Source: Setophaga petechia
Lineage: Eukaryota > Chordata > Aves > Passeriformes > Parulidae
Direction: 5' to 3'
Assembly: GCA_024362935.1 (NCBI GenBank)
Contig: JANCRA010000004.1
Span: 21,181,621-21,245,620 of the forward strand
Length of the DNA: 64,000 bases
A program made the translations under genes and the position numbers. Positions 1 through 12,800 of the stretch are shown piece by piece. The notes under the pieces were generated by a model. That model saw only the letters and a list, made by a program, of their open reading frames with translations. It had not been told where the DNA came from and searched no databases. The number at the start of each line of letters is the position of its first letter. Position 1 is the first letter of the stretch.

Positions 1-670
1 GTTTTGATGGTTACTGCCAAATCTTCATGCTTAACTAGCAAATAGAACTTTATGTGTTTAGTAAAGGTGACTTACCTTTGGATACCCCTCTGTAAGCCTG
101 TCTTTAGCTGTCTGTGCTACACCTTGGCGTAGACACAGGTTGTTGTGACAGTTTCGGAGTTGTCTCCAATTGCATCCGTATTTTTTAAGTCAGGAAACTG
201 ATGATAACCTGCCTGTGGGTGTCCTATCACTGGATGTGTTCAAGGTCAGGTTGGGTGGGAACCTGGGCTACCTGACAGTGAGTGGCATCTGTTTCCATGT
301 CCCAGACTTGGAAGTAGATGGTCTTTAGGGTCACTTTCGACACAATCCATTCCATGATTTCATTTTCAGCTGCATAGGAACAGCTGAAAAATTCGTCTGC
401 ATGACGTTTTTGTCAGAGACAGTGAATGTTATGCCCTACCATGGGGACTAGACATCAGAGGGCAAGAAAATGGGAGCTGTCCCCACTTTTCCTGAATTTT
501 CCTTGACTTTTTGTCCTGGCTTTCTCAGGAATAGAATCTGTACCCCAGCTGCCTCTTGTGCTCCTTAAGGCTTCAGGAGAAGCGATTGAGCTGTTTTTTA
601 TTTCAAAGTGTGTTTGAGATGAACAAAGATAAATCAGTCTGATACTTGTGTCCCATGCTTTTCCCTTCAG
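1..670 (+). other. FOCAD intron, 3' part, upstream of the first exon in the window
   Basis: No coding sequence matching the FOCAD N-terminal residues is present here, so the initiator exon is further upstream. The stretch ends in the pyrimidine-rich acceptor ttttcccttcag. I recognise no repeat in it. Confidence 0.8.
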
Positions 671-825
671 ACTCCTGCTCTGAACCTGCTTTGGGAGAAG
701 TGCTGCAGTGAGAATGTGGCCTTGCGAACAGCCTGCTGCGAGGGCTTGGTGGCACTTGTGGTGGAGAAACATGCTGAGCTTGACTATGTTCTTCATGGAG
801 CTCTCAATCTAATTCCCTCAGCAAG
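671..825 (+). CDS. FOCAD: FOCAD exon (window exon 1), 155 bp, phase 0 to 2
   Basis: Acceptor cttcag before 671, donor gtagtg after 825. It begins TPALNLLWEKCC and runs through RTACCEGLVAL to NLIPSA plus a split Arg, the most N-terminal part of focadhesin visible (about residue 45 in human numbering). The Cys-rich LLWEKCC segment is strongly conserved. The donor is weak (gtagtg). Confidence 0.95.
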
Positions 826-3800
826 GTAGTGTTTATTGCCTAATTTTTGTCAGCTGGTTATCAGTCATTGCTTTTCCCTTAAAAGTACAGAGGAAGAAGA
901 AATGTTCTGTGTCAGTATCTCTACAGACACACCATGGTGTTAAGGACTGCTGCTGCCCTGCCACTCTGCTGAAGGATGTTGCTTTTACCTTTGCTATGTG
1001 ACAGTGTGGGTCTGACATAAAAACTCTTAGAGTATTCTTTGGATGCAAGCTGAAATTGTTAGTAGTTCAGACTAGTGCTCTAAACTTTGAACTGCGGGAC
1101 TTCAGAAGACAATGAATTGCTTAGTTTAGTTGCCCCTACCATAGAAAGGGAAAAGAAAATGGTAACAACTTCCATTGTGAGGGAGTGTGTTGTGGTTTAA
1201 CCTCCGGCAGCACCAAGCCTCACACAGCTGCTCACTCACTTTCCCACCAGTAAGATTAGGGAGAAGGTAAAAGATGGAAAACTTGTGGGTTGAAATAAGG
1301 AAAATTTAAGAGGGAGAGTGAAAGCTGTGCACACAAGCAAGCCAAAACAAGAAATTAATTCACTGCTTCCCATGGGCAAGCAGGTGTTCAGCCATCTCCA
1401 GGAAAGCAGGGCCCGATCACACAATAATGGTGACTTGGGAAAATAAATGCCATCATTCCAAACACCCCCTCTTCTTTCCCTCAATTTTATATTCTGAGCA
1501 TGATGACATGTGGTTTGTAATGTCTCCTTGGTCAGTTGGGGTCACCCATCTTGGCTCTGTCTTCTCCCAGCCTGCCAAGCACTCCCAACTTCCTCCCCAG
1601 TGTGGCAGCATGAAAAGCAGAAAAGGCTGTGTGTAAGCCCTGCTCAGCAATAACAAAAACATCGCTATATAATCAACCTGTGTGCAGCACAAATCTAAAC
1701 CCATACCAGCCCCTGTGAAGAGAATTAACCTTATCCCAGCCAAAACCAGCACAGAGGGAAATAACTTCATCAGTCTGTCAAAAAACTGATTGCTCAAATA
1801 AAGTCACCATAAGAATGTGTATTGAGATTAGGAGTGCTGCAGTCTGTTTCCTTGTCTGCTGAGGAGGAAATCACTTTACTTTGAAGCTATTTCCTCCTAC
1901 ACAATTCTGGAAATGGAATGCTTACATCTTGTAGTGGTCTTTTGACCTAGACTGCCATTCCAACGTACTGAGAAAATGCATTTGTGAGGCAAAGAGGCAC
2001 TGTATATAACATTTAGAAACAAGAAGTCAAATGATGATTGGGGAGAGATTTCCGGCCTTGGGGAGACTGGGGAGAAATTTATCAACCTTATTAAGTTCTC
2101 TTTTGACTGATAAGTGGGTTTCTGCACCAGGTTGTGTAATTCTCTTGCTAGAGACTGGTAGAGCTGTTTTTAGCCAAACTAGCTATTTAGAGCTATGTAT
2201 ATGTTATGCTGGTAGACTCAGCACAGAGGCTGCAAGAGCCATGCTATTCATGTTCTTCATCGCTTCTCGCCTTCACATAATCAATTTTATGCTAAGTTTC
2301 TTGTATTCAGTCTGAACCAAGTGTAAACTTTTTCTAACCTTGGGACTTGCTTGTTTACAGCTAGGGTCTTGCTGTGCTGATGCTAATTCTGTGCTGGGTT
2401 TGCTCTAAATAACTACAGTTTCTAAGAAGAGGTTTTGTAATACATTTTTATAGTATGGGTAATCTCTGCAAACCACTGTCCTCCAAATGACGACGTTTTA
2501 GAGCATTTTAAGGTTAAGGAAGGATTCTACATAAGTATAACAAATAAGGAAAAGTACCTGTGATAAGACTGTGACAACCTGAGTCCTGTTGCATGAGGTG
2601 GAGTAAAACTTTTATTAGCTGTGATGCCATCATGATTTTTTTGCCTTTTCTTTTTATGTACCTTTTATGTGTTCCCAGTATTCTTAGCATACATAGTTGA
2701 AATTCTTTGTTATGATATCTTAGCTTAAGTCCTGGTATTCTGATAGGCCAGAAAACCAAACATGCTAAAGACCTCACAACTGGGGGCCAGAAAGTCTCTC
2801 ATTATCTTGAAAAAACAAGGCCCTTTCTAGAACATATTCTGTAAACTAGGCTCAAGCCCATCTTGAGGGGAATACTTTAGAATAGGGAGATGTCATACCA
2901 TTCATTTCAGCTCCTCATTGGGGAACCTTTGTCAAATATGCTAATTTGCAAGGTCTATGAAATTGTATACATGATACATGATACTCTGTGTGTGCATTTT
3001 GGTGTATTCCACCTTGATTAATTGTTGCACCTAAGGATACTTACTAAATACCAAGATAAAAACCCTTTTATGCCTTAATCATGTCTGGTTCATAATTCTA
3101 GGACCAGGGAAAGGGCATCAGCTGTGGCTTGCAGACTAAGAAATTTGAATTTGCTGTTTAGCTGAGGGTTTGTATGGTATCAACAGTTTAAAGGTTATGA
3201 AATATTAATGCAGCTTTGTACTGCAGAAAATAAAAAGTGTAAAATGGAATATTTAGAAATAAGTTAACCTTTAAACAAATTCAGAGTTACATATTGCAGG
3301 GACTACAATCTGCCCCACTTCTACACTATTTGAAACTTCTTAAAAAATTTTTTTCATGTGTGAAACCAACATGTGACTGATTGCTATACTAAGTGCTGGC
3401 AAATTATGTAGTAACCTTTTATGTATTTTTAGCTTCTTTCCCACTGCCACCCCCTCCTCCCCCAAGCTGCTACAAATGAAACCATATACACTATGGATTG
3501 CAAAGCGGCATTTATGTTGCCTAACCACAGAAGTCTGTGGTTTAAAACGTCTGTAGCCTCAGGAGCTCATTAAACTGACAATTTCAAATTGACTCTCTTC
3601 AGTGCTAGTACTTTTTTTTTGCCTTGCTTTAGAATTCAAGTCTGCAGTCCATCATTCTGTCCCCTGCCAAATTTTCATCTGTGTGGCTTTGCAATGCTTG
3701 TTACACAGTGTTGTTAAAACAAAAATTAGTAGCCAGTGGCAGCTAGCAGAAAGGCATTTGCAGCCACTGAGCGCTATCAATGCTGAATGGAGTTAGGTGT

Positions 3801-6800
3801 ATATTTCGTTGGCAAAGACTACTCACATTGTGTTATTGCCTCTCTTCTTTACAGTGAATTATGCAGGGGCTAAGTACACCTGCTGGATTATATTTGGTCA
3901 GGGCTATCAGATTGCTCACATTAGAAAACACATTTTGTTTTGGCGGAGATGAAGATCCCATGTTTATCTGAGTTAACTTGTGTAGTTCACAGTACCTTCT
4001 CATTGTACGTATCATTGTACTGTAACAGGCTCTTAAGTGTTTCCTTTGATGCCCTAAGCGTTTAAGCTTCATGGAACATCATATTTACATGCATGTTTAT
4101 GTGTTTATGCATACATAGGAAATATGTTTACATACATCAATACATACAGTATTTTCATGTGTTTTTAGGATTGGTCTTCAGCATTCTGTTTAGATGATGA
4201 TGGGAAAGCACTGCCTGTGTTCAGTAATGAACAAGGATAAATAATCAATCTACTGAAAATCCTGTGGAACAATTAATTATTGTAATCTTAAAGACCCTGT
4301 CAGAAGGATTTCTGTGTAGCATGTTTTCAGAATGTTTTTATTACTGAGCATCCATGCCTGTAGGAGATGGGAAATGGGATGGAAATCCTTGCAATATAGC
4401 ATGCCTTTGTGTTGCCTCTGCTCAGGAGATGAGTGCAAAACCTAAAGCATCTCTTCTCTCCCCACTTCCTTTTCCTTGGGAAATAGGACCAGGGGAGTAC
4501 TGAAGTTTCAGAATGGGAAAGATGGTTTTCTTACCAAGTATTTTATGGTTCATTTTTTTCCTCCTTGCTGCAGTTACCCAATTGAAACTGGGAAATGAGC
4601 TTGCAAACTCCCATTTCACTGGCTTTTTCTAGCAGTGAAGAATTTAAAAGGTTGTTCTCTCTCTCCCTCCCCTACACCCATCCAAAAATCTCCTTCCTCC
4701 TCTGTGTTTTAGGTTGACTATATTGGGATTTAGAAGACTGTGGCACATCTTCCTGTTAGCTGCTCTGCAGCAGAGTTTTGCCAAACCTCAATGTCTTCTT
4801 GTATTGTCAGATTTCGGTATTTTGAGAGCCAGGTGTCACAACAGCCAGTCATTTTAAAGATTACAGGCACATTTTATAATTGGTCCATTTTTGAAAGAGA
4901 GAGAGAAATGCAAGCATATGCTATCACTTTTGATCTGGGTCAATACTTTCCAGCACAGAAGGGAGAATATAGTAATTTGCCTTTATCTAAACTACAAAAG
5001 TAAGCATTTAATGGTGGGGACATCCACTATGGGACTCTGTAGATGTTCCCTGGCATGCCATACTACCTTATAGAAAAGAGTCTGTCTGCAGGCGACAAGT
5101 TTGGTAAAGGTTTTATGGTTAAAAGTTTACAGAATGGGAAGGCTGTTTGCCTTGTATTCCCATTCTTGTAATATATGGTAGAAGCAACCTGTCAAAAGTT
5201 TTAATTGATAGGCAAATATTCTCTTTGCTGTTTTGCTCATTATGTGAAAAGAAGATAATGACCCATAAATGCACAACTTGCCCAGAACAATGTGGGAATA
5301 TGTTAAGAGGTGTCCTCAAGTAGAACTCAGGTCTCAAACATCAATTTTGTTCCCTCTCTTATGTACTAATCAATTAATATAGCTGGATACTTGATGGTAA
5401 CCGACTTATTTTTGTCAACAGGAATGTGCATGGTTTAGTAAAAACTATTTGCAAGTTAATACAAATTCAAGCTGTTCAGCTGGGAAAAGATGGAGATGAG
5501 TCTGTTTGGAGTCTGTATGGAATCAGGTTAGTTTTACATTCTTTATTTAGAAACAATAGTAACTTTCTGTCTGATTTCCAGGGAAAAAAAAGGAAAATTA
5601 TGTTAATATTGGATTTTGATCTTACTGTTTTTTGTGTATTTGCTTTGTTCACACTGCACAGGTAATGAAGTGCTGGCACAGGTTGCCACAGAAGTTGTGG
5701 AATCTGTCCTTAGAGATAACAGAACTTGACTGTATGTGATAATGGGTAGCCTTTACTAACTGAGTGCTTGAGCATGTGGGTTGGACTGGATGATCTGAGT
5801 AGCTCCCTTTCAACTAAGTGATGATCTGATTTTGTGGTTTTTGGTTGGTTTTTTTTCAGTTGAAAGTTTTAAGGAGTTTTAATATAAGAATAAGATTGCC
5901 ACCATAAGCTCAAAAGGGACAGTGGCAGTGGGGCAATGGGAGGAGGAGGGGGGAGAAAACAAGTACTAGTACTTGGTCAAATACTGGATGACTTCTAATA
6001 TTTCTTTTAATAAGTATTTTATTTTAAAGCTATGAATCACTTCCTTCTTGCTTGTTTTTCTTGCTTTGTTCTTATTACAAAAGTCAAGTTCCCAAATGTC
6101 TTTGCTGTTAAGGTGATTGACATGTGAAAATAAAATACTTAAAGATGTAGAGATACTTACCTAAAGCTTCTTGTCATGCAATATCAGACTTTTGGAGAGG
6201 ACATCCTAGTGACTTCATCTATCTCTTGAGAAACCACGAGTCAATACTGACATTAAAAGCCTCTGTTGTACCTTTTCTGGAGAACAGAAAAGCTTGGTAG
6301 ATATTATAAATGCTTTTCAAGTTACCTTTTATGCAATTAAGAGCTATCATTGTAGGAGGCTGTAGCTATAATGGCTTAAGGATATAAAATTCATTATTTG
6401 AGAGACAGGAATCATGTCTTCTATTGAGCAAAATGAAATAGTGAAGAAAGTGAAACAGGCTTTTTGGTGTGCTGGATCTGTTTGCATTCCTGAAATCCTT
6501 CATGTGGCTATATCAGTTCTCTGTACAAAATCCCTACTTGTATAGAGCGGTTTTAAATGAAAGGTAGGTAGCAAAGACAGAATTCTTTTGGAACCTTCTT
6601 TAAAAGCTTCTGGTAGAAGAAGTTAAGTTAAAGGAACTTAATTGTGGCTTTGTATGCAAAAGAGGGTGGTAGGATGTGAGTGGAATAAAGAAATAGTCTC
6701 TGCCCAATAGAGCAAAGAAAAGTTATTGCATTTTTTCACACTCACTGAAGGAGAAGTTACTGGTAACATACAGTGAAGGTGAAATTTAGTAATTCAGAAT

Positions 6801-9800
6801 GATATAAAGTAAAGTAATAGAGAACTAAAAATAAGAAGCAGACTTTCATTTAGCCAATATGGTTTTTGTTTTCCTTTTTGGTTACTGTTAACTTTAATGA
6901 AGAGAAACGATTGCTTGACATAGGGTCAGAACCCTGAGATTTTGAGACCTGACTTCTGGTTTTTAGTGTATAGAACAACCTATCTATTCATTGTAATGTA
7001 ACAATTTTTGTAGTTGTGCTCCATGAAATGCCATTAAAACCTGATTTTTTTGTAAGGAATTGAAGAATGTATACAGTAGCTTACCAACAGTAATCTCCCA
7101 TTACAGTGTTCATATATTATGCTGTCAACTGTGCAAAAGTATTCCATATGGAAATCATCAATGAAAAATCAAAATGAAACAGTACATTCTCAAGTGGTTT
7201 GTTATTGTCACCAGTTTTACAGGGTAATAAATAAATGTGGTTTAGGCCAATGTTATTTCTGGACAATAGAATTAATTTTATAATACAGCTTCTTAGGATG
7301 ACACAGTATCATGATCAGTTCCTGAAAAGAAATGGAAGAAAATCAATGTATTGTGGATTTGTGCATTTTATTATATAGTGTTTCCCTGGGATGGAGTTAA
7401 CTTTTTCGAGAGCAGCCATCTGCAGCCAGAATAGTGTTGATAGCACACCAGTTTTGGCCTCTGCTGAGCAATGCTATCCCTCCAGCCCATTGCCATCCAT
7501 CAAAGGCCAGTAAGTCCCTTTGGAGGGGACATAGCCAGGATAGCTTACCCAATATAACAAAAGGGATATTTCACCTTGTGTGACACTATGCTCAGGAGTA
7601 AAAGCTAAGAGAAAGGAGCTGGGAGTGGATTTATTGTTAAGGTGTTTGTCTTCCAAAGCAATTGCTGTGCATACTGAAGCCCTACTGCCCAGAAAGTGGC
7701 TACACATTGCCTGCTGATGGAAAGTAAAGAATATTTTTTAATTTTCCTTCCTTTCTTTTCTGGCCTTTGCTTTTCTTTAGTAAAATGCCTTTTTTTTAAC
7801 CCAGCAAACCCAGCAAGGGCTCCTGTTAGGATTCTCAGTGCAGGTGGCTTATGATATATATGTACAAAAAATTGAATATGATTTTTTTCTGAAGGCTATT
7901 AGCCTTTTTTGAATGAACTAGTATTTTATGATATTATTAATGATTCATCATGCATGATTTTACTGTTTTAAAGTTATAGGGAACTGCTACTTTTCTGAAT
8001 TCAAGATTCAGAGCAGGTAGCAAAGTGCTTTAAAAATGTATATTTGATGGTGTGAAGTGCTGTTCCTGAAAGGACCAGCTTTCTGAAAGGTCCAGGGTCA
8101 CATCTGCATACACAGAAAGGTGTGTTGACTGGATACATTGTTTCCTCATACAGAAAAAGAAGTCAGTCACTGAATTTGTCCTTTCAATCAGATTGGAGCT
8201 CACTTCTGTTCAGAGATGTAACAAAAAAGTTCAGATGACCTAAAAGTTAAAAATAATGTATGTTTTATTGTTACCCCTCACAAAGATTTATCTTTGTTTG
8301 CCTGGACATTTCCATATTATGAGTGGGTAACCATTACGTTTGTTTGTGTGTTTTGTTTTATCCTTAACCCTCTAGCAGTAATTTAGGGTAGTGGTGCTGT
8401 AATGTCATTTAAAGATGCATGTTTTACAGTGCTGTTCTGGCAATTCTTAAGATGGTGTTGACAATAAATTGCATCTACACACCTCATTTTTCTTTCTGCT
8501 GATAGCATTATCAAGTGGAACATTCTTGATTTGCACTTTCTAGTGCTTCATTATTAATCACTGTTTGTTGTGGAGCTTAGCTGACTTACTTCATCATCCA
8601 GTTCAGTGCAGTTCTATTAGTTTCAGAACATACAAGATCTGTAATAAAAGGTTTGCTTTTTTTCCAAAAGAGTAAGCCATTTTAATTTGAAACTTGATGT
8701 TTCAGATGCTGACTTTAGGAAGGTTCCCCTGGCTTTGGTGTCATTGCAGCATTTAAATGGTGAATGGAGACATATTCTCTTGATGAAGAAAGGTGGTTTT
8801 TAAAATATGACAAAGTTATTGAAACGAGAAGCTGCTATAACCCTATATGTCTTTACAAGGCCTGTGTGCTTTCAAGGTCTTGGCATTGCATGTGAACAGT
8901 ATTTCTAGCTTACTGCCTGGTAAGGATCTGCACTATGATGTCTCTGGATTCAGGTGCTAGACAAGCAACAACTTTTTTGCCTCTTGCATGCTGTTGTTTT
9001 TGGAAAGCTGCAATGAAGCAATAACCTTAGCTTTTCTAGTCTTTGTGCACAGATTGTAAAAGACTCTAACTTCAGCAAAATATTTACAGGATCTAGGAAG
9101 GTGGACGTATGAAGACCATCAAGTTACTTGACACATTTTTGAGAAATGAATGTGAGAAGTGACAGGCTTCTAGCTCCAAATATGAGGGCCAGACCTGTAA
9201 TAGGCATAATTTGTGTTCTTAGTAGATGGCATCTGTTTTCTGAGCATATTTCAAGTAGTCCATAGCATCAGCCAATTTTCTGAAAGAACTTTTGTCTTCA
9301 GATTATTTATTTCCCTGAAACGAAACACGTCTTCAGAAGAAAAATTATTTGATGAGCAGAGGGGGAGCCAGTATTAAAAAAAACCCCTGTGTTTTTTACT
9401 GTATTGTAACCACATAGCAAAGAAAATGAGAGTCATAGGTATGTAAATACTCTTCAACCAGCTTTCATAGTTTGGTGGGCCTTTAATTCAGCTGATGGTT
9501 ATGTAATTCTTTGATTACCTTCACAACTAGTGAGTTGCCCACGACTCAAAAAATGTTAACATTGAGAATGTTAAAAAAACATCATGAGGAGCACCTCTTT
9601 TAGTTTAAGAATATGTCTGCTAGATGTTTTTTCATAAACAGTGTTTTGCTAGGCGTAGCATAACTCTAAAAATACCTGATTATAGTAGATAAGTATTACC
9701 TCTTTAGTTTAGCTAAGGGAAGCCTTAATGTACCATCACATTGTGCATGTCAAATTTGCCAAGTAATGGGAAAAATTAGATTTTTATTCTTTTATGGTGT

Positions 9801-12800
9801 TCTTTCAGATCTCACTCACTTCATTTGTAACTGAGTTGGTTAAGTGCTGCTAAAGATGAAGCCCACATTGTATTGCAGTGGTATTGGATATGAGTGTGTC
9901 TCAGTGAATGTTGTCTTCTCTAATAAAAACACTGTTGGAAATTCTGGCGTTTTGATCCTCAGAAGTTTTTAAAGCAATGGTAGTAAGTGAAATAGCATTG
10001 TAAATTGTCTCTAAAAGGCATATCTGACTGTCACTCATGTAGTGTCTGAAACTGAGGCAGTGTTTCTTGGGAGACCACTTCAAGGGATAACTTTGAAATC
10101 ATGCACTGCCCTGTAGGCAAAACTCCTTTAAGGTCTTGCTGGTGTGTAGCACAGATTTGTTGGACCTGTGAGCTGGAAAGATGATTAGCCAAACTGAAGG
10201 TGGTGGTTTGCAGCAGATTTATGCTGCCTTTCTCTGTTTGCCTTTCAACTTACAGCATAGAATGGTTTGAGTTGGAAGGGTCCCTAATGATCACCTAGTT
10301 GCAGCACCCCAATCCCAGACAGAGACACCTTCCACTAGACCATGTTGCTCAAAGGCTCATCCAGCCTGTCCTTGATGAGTAGCAATGGGGCATCCAGAAC
10401 TCTGGGCAGTAAGTTACTCTAGTTAAATGACTTTGGTTTTGTTTCTGACAGAGCAGGTTATGTACTTCAGGCTTCCCACCTTCCCAGGTTTTCCTCCACT
10501 TGGAGGAAATTTTAATCTCCTTTCAGAAGTTTTGAGAAAATATTTTCTTTTGATAGTGTAGCGATCTTAGCAAAGCTCTTTAAGGGAGTTGGTAAAAGGA
10601 AGAGATTAAGTTGGCTATTTTGACAGCCGTGCTTATAAGTTAGTAGTTTTGCATACTTCCTTCTGTGTTATAGATATAAATGTGATTTCTTTGCCTTTCA
10701 GGAGCACTCCTCATCCATTAATCACTGTCCTAGAAAACAGACCTGATTGCTGGCCAGTTCTACTACAGCAGATAACTGCATTTTTCCATCAGTGTCCAGA
10801 AAGGTAAATGAATGAAAAAATTTAAAAATCCTAGCAAATGTAGACAGCTGAATCGCATCACTGTAACTATTTCGTTGAAGGCAAACAAGCTGTAAGAATT
10901 CTGTCTTTTGTGAAAGATACTTGTAAAATGTAATTATACATTTACAATGTATATATTCATAATTTAACATATACAATGTATAACTATTTATAATTTATAA
11001 CTCACCATTTAAGGTAGTATAAATAATAATTACTAATTAATTAAATACTGGTATAATCCGTTAAAATCAATTTCATAGCTTTTTTTCAACTATGTTGATA
11101 AATTTTGTATGGGTATAGGATAATTGGTGCAAAACTGATAGCATATTTGGATTTTTTTAAAAAAATCAGCAATTTGACTTATCAACTTGGTAAAAATTTT
11201 GAGTGCTTAGTCATAAAAAGTGAATACAACTGTAACTTATCTATAGAAAATGATGGGATGATGAAGGAAAAGTAAAGACAATTAAATCACCAGAAAGGAT
11301 GAGGTCTTGAAAAACAATGTATCCTTCTGATTAAAAAATATAGAAAAAAAGTCAGTGGGACAACCTTATTATCAAGCATCATTAAAATGACCAAATACTT
11401 CACAGCCAACAATCTCATCCTTTTCTTCATGCTTACCACTAAGGAATTTGTCCAATAAAACTTCAGTGTAAGACAATGAATCTGTGGCATTCTCAAAGAG
11501 AACTGTTTTATATGATTTTACACCCATATGTATGCTTTTCAGATAAAAATATACCTTATTTCCTGCTTTCTGAAAGACTAATAGCAAAGTAATAGAGCAG
11601 AGAAATTGGCTTCTCTGTTCTCTTGCTCTTCATAAAGAAACAATTAATCACTTAAGTTTCTGGTGGGCTTCCAAGCAAAAGTGTGTTTTGCTCAATTTAA
11701 TTGATCACAGTCTTTTTCAAATGTTGTTAATTCTTTCACTCAGCTGCTAAATCTGGGACTCACATAGAGTCCCCTCAGATGTGTAAATGGAGTGAACTGT
11801 AGTTTTTTTCTGAGTGGCTTCTTTTGAATTAAAATAGGAGTTTTTCTTAGTGAAAAGGAAAATATAGATATTCATTTTGGTGCTCTTTGTTCAAGATCTC
11901 TGTAGGTGAAGTGCTAGACTGAGAATGTGGAATCACAGAATAATTTAGGTTTGGAAATACCCTTCAGAACACGGAGTCCAGCCGTTAACCTAATGTTATC
12001 AAGTTCCCCACTAAACAGTGTTGTTAATTGCAATGTAAACAAGCTATGTTAATGTGACCTATTACTGAATTCTTTCTACAATTTTGCATCAAGACTGAGT
12101 CTTGATGCAAAACTGTAGAAGCTTGTTTAAAACAGAGTTTTGATTTCCTGTTGATGTACTGGATGGTAGGAAGGCTCTGCAGAGGGATTTGGACAGACCT
12201 GATTTGTTGGGCTGAGGCCACTGGTATGAGGTTTGACCCCAAATGCTGGGTCCTGTACTGTGGTCACAACAATTCCAGGGAGGGAAGAGCTGAGGGAAGA
12301 GTGGCTGGAAAACTGCACAAAGGAAAAGGACCTGAGGGTGCTAGTTGACAGCATCTGAACATGTGCCCATGTGGCCAAGAAGGCCAATGGCATGCTGGCT
12401 TGCATCAGAAGTAGTGTGGCCAGCAAGTACAGGACTAGGAAATGTACTTGGCACTGGTGAGGCTGCACCTCATACCCTTTGTCCTGTTCTGGGCCTCTCA
12501 TGACAAGAAGGACATGGAGGTGCTGGAGCAAGCCCAGAGCAGGGCAATGGAGCTGGTGAAGGGTCCGGAGCACAGATCTGATGAGGAGCAGCTGGGAGTG
12601 TTTGGTACAGAGGAAAGGAGACTGAAGGGGTGACGTTATTGTTCTCTACCTGAAAAGAGGAGCCAGGTGGGGGTCATCCTGTTCTCCCAAGTAACAAGTG
12701 ACAGGATGAGAGTAAATAGGCTCAAGTTGTATCAAGGGAGGTTTAGATTGGCTATGGAAAAATTTCATTATGGGCTTGTCATGTAGCAGTCTGCTCAGGA

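Larger units (their letters stand above)
5527..10701 (+). other. FOCAD intron 2 of the window, 5.2 kb
   Basis: It holds a sense CR1 end (5664-5830), a truncated sense-strand LTR (about 7379-7730) and an antisense CR1 end (10255-10415). The remainder, including 5.9-7.3 kb and 7.8-10.2 kb, is AT-rich with no gene, RNA or repeat I can recognise. Confidence 0.75.

Noticed and set aside
1453..1797. 114-codon - strand frame
   Set aside because: It falls inside the first solo LTR, which has no coding role here.
2915..2975. Possible miR-491 orthologue (mammalian FOCAD hosts miR-491)
   Set aside because: 'attggggaacctttg' resembles the 5' arm of miR-491, but the 3' arm is not conserved and the segment does not form a credible stem. 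At most an eroded relic.
12127..12573. 148-codon - strand frame
   Set aside because: It lies wholly inside the sense-strand CR1 copy and is the reverse complement of LINE sequence.
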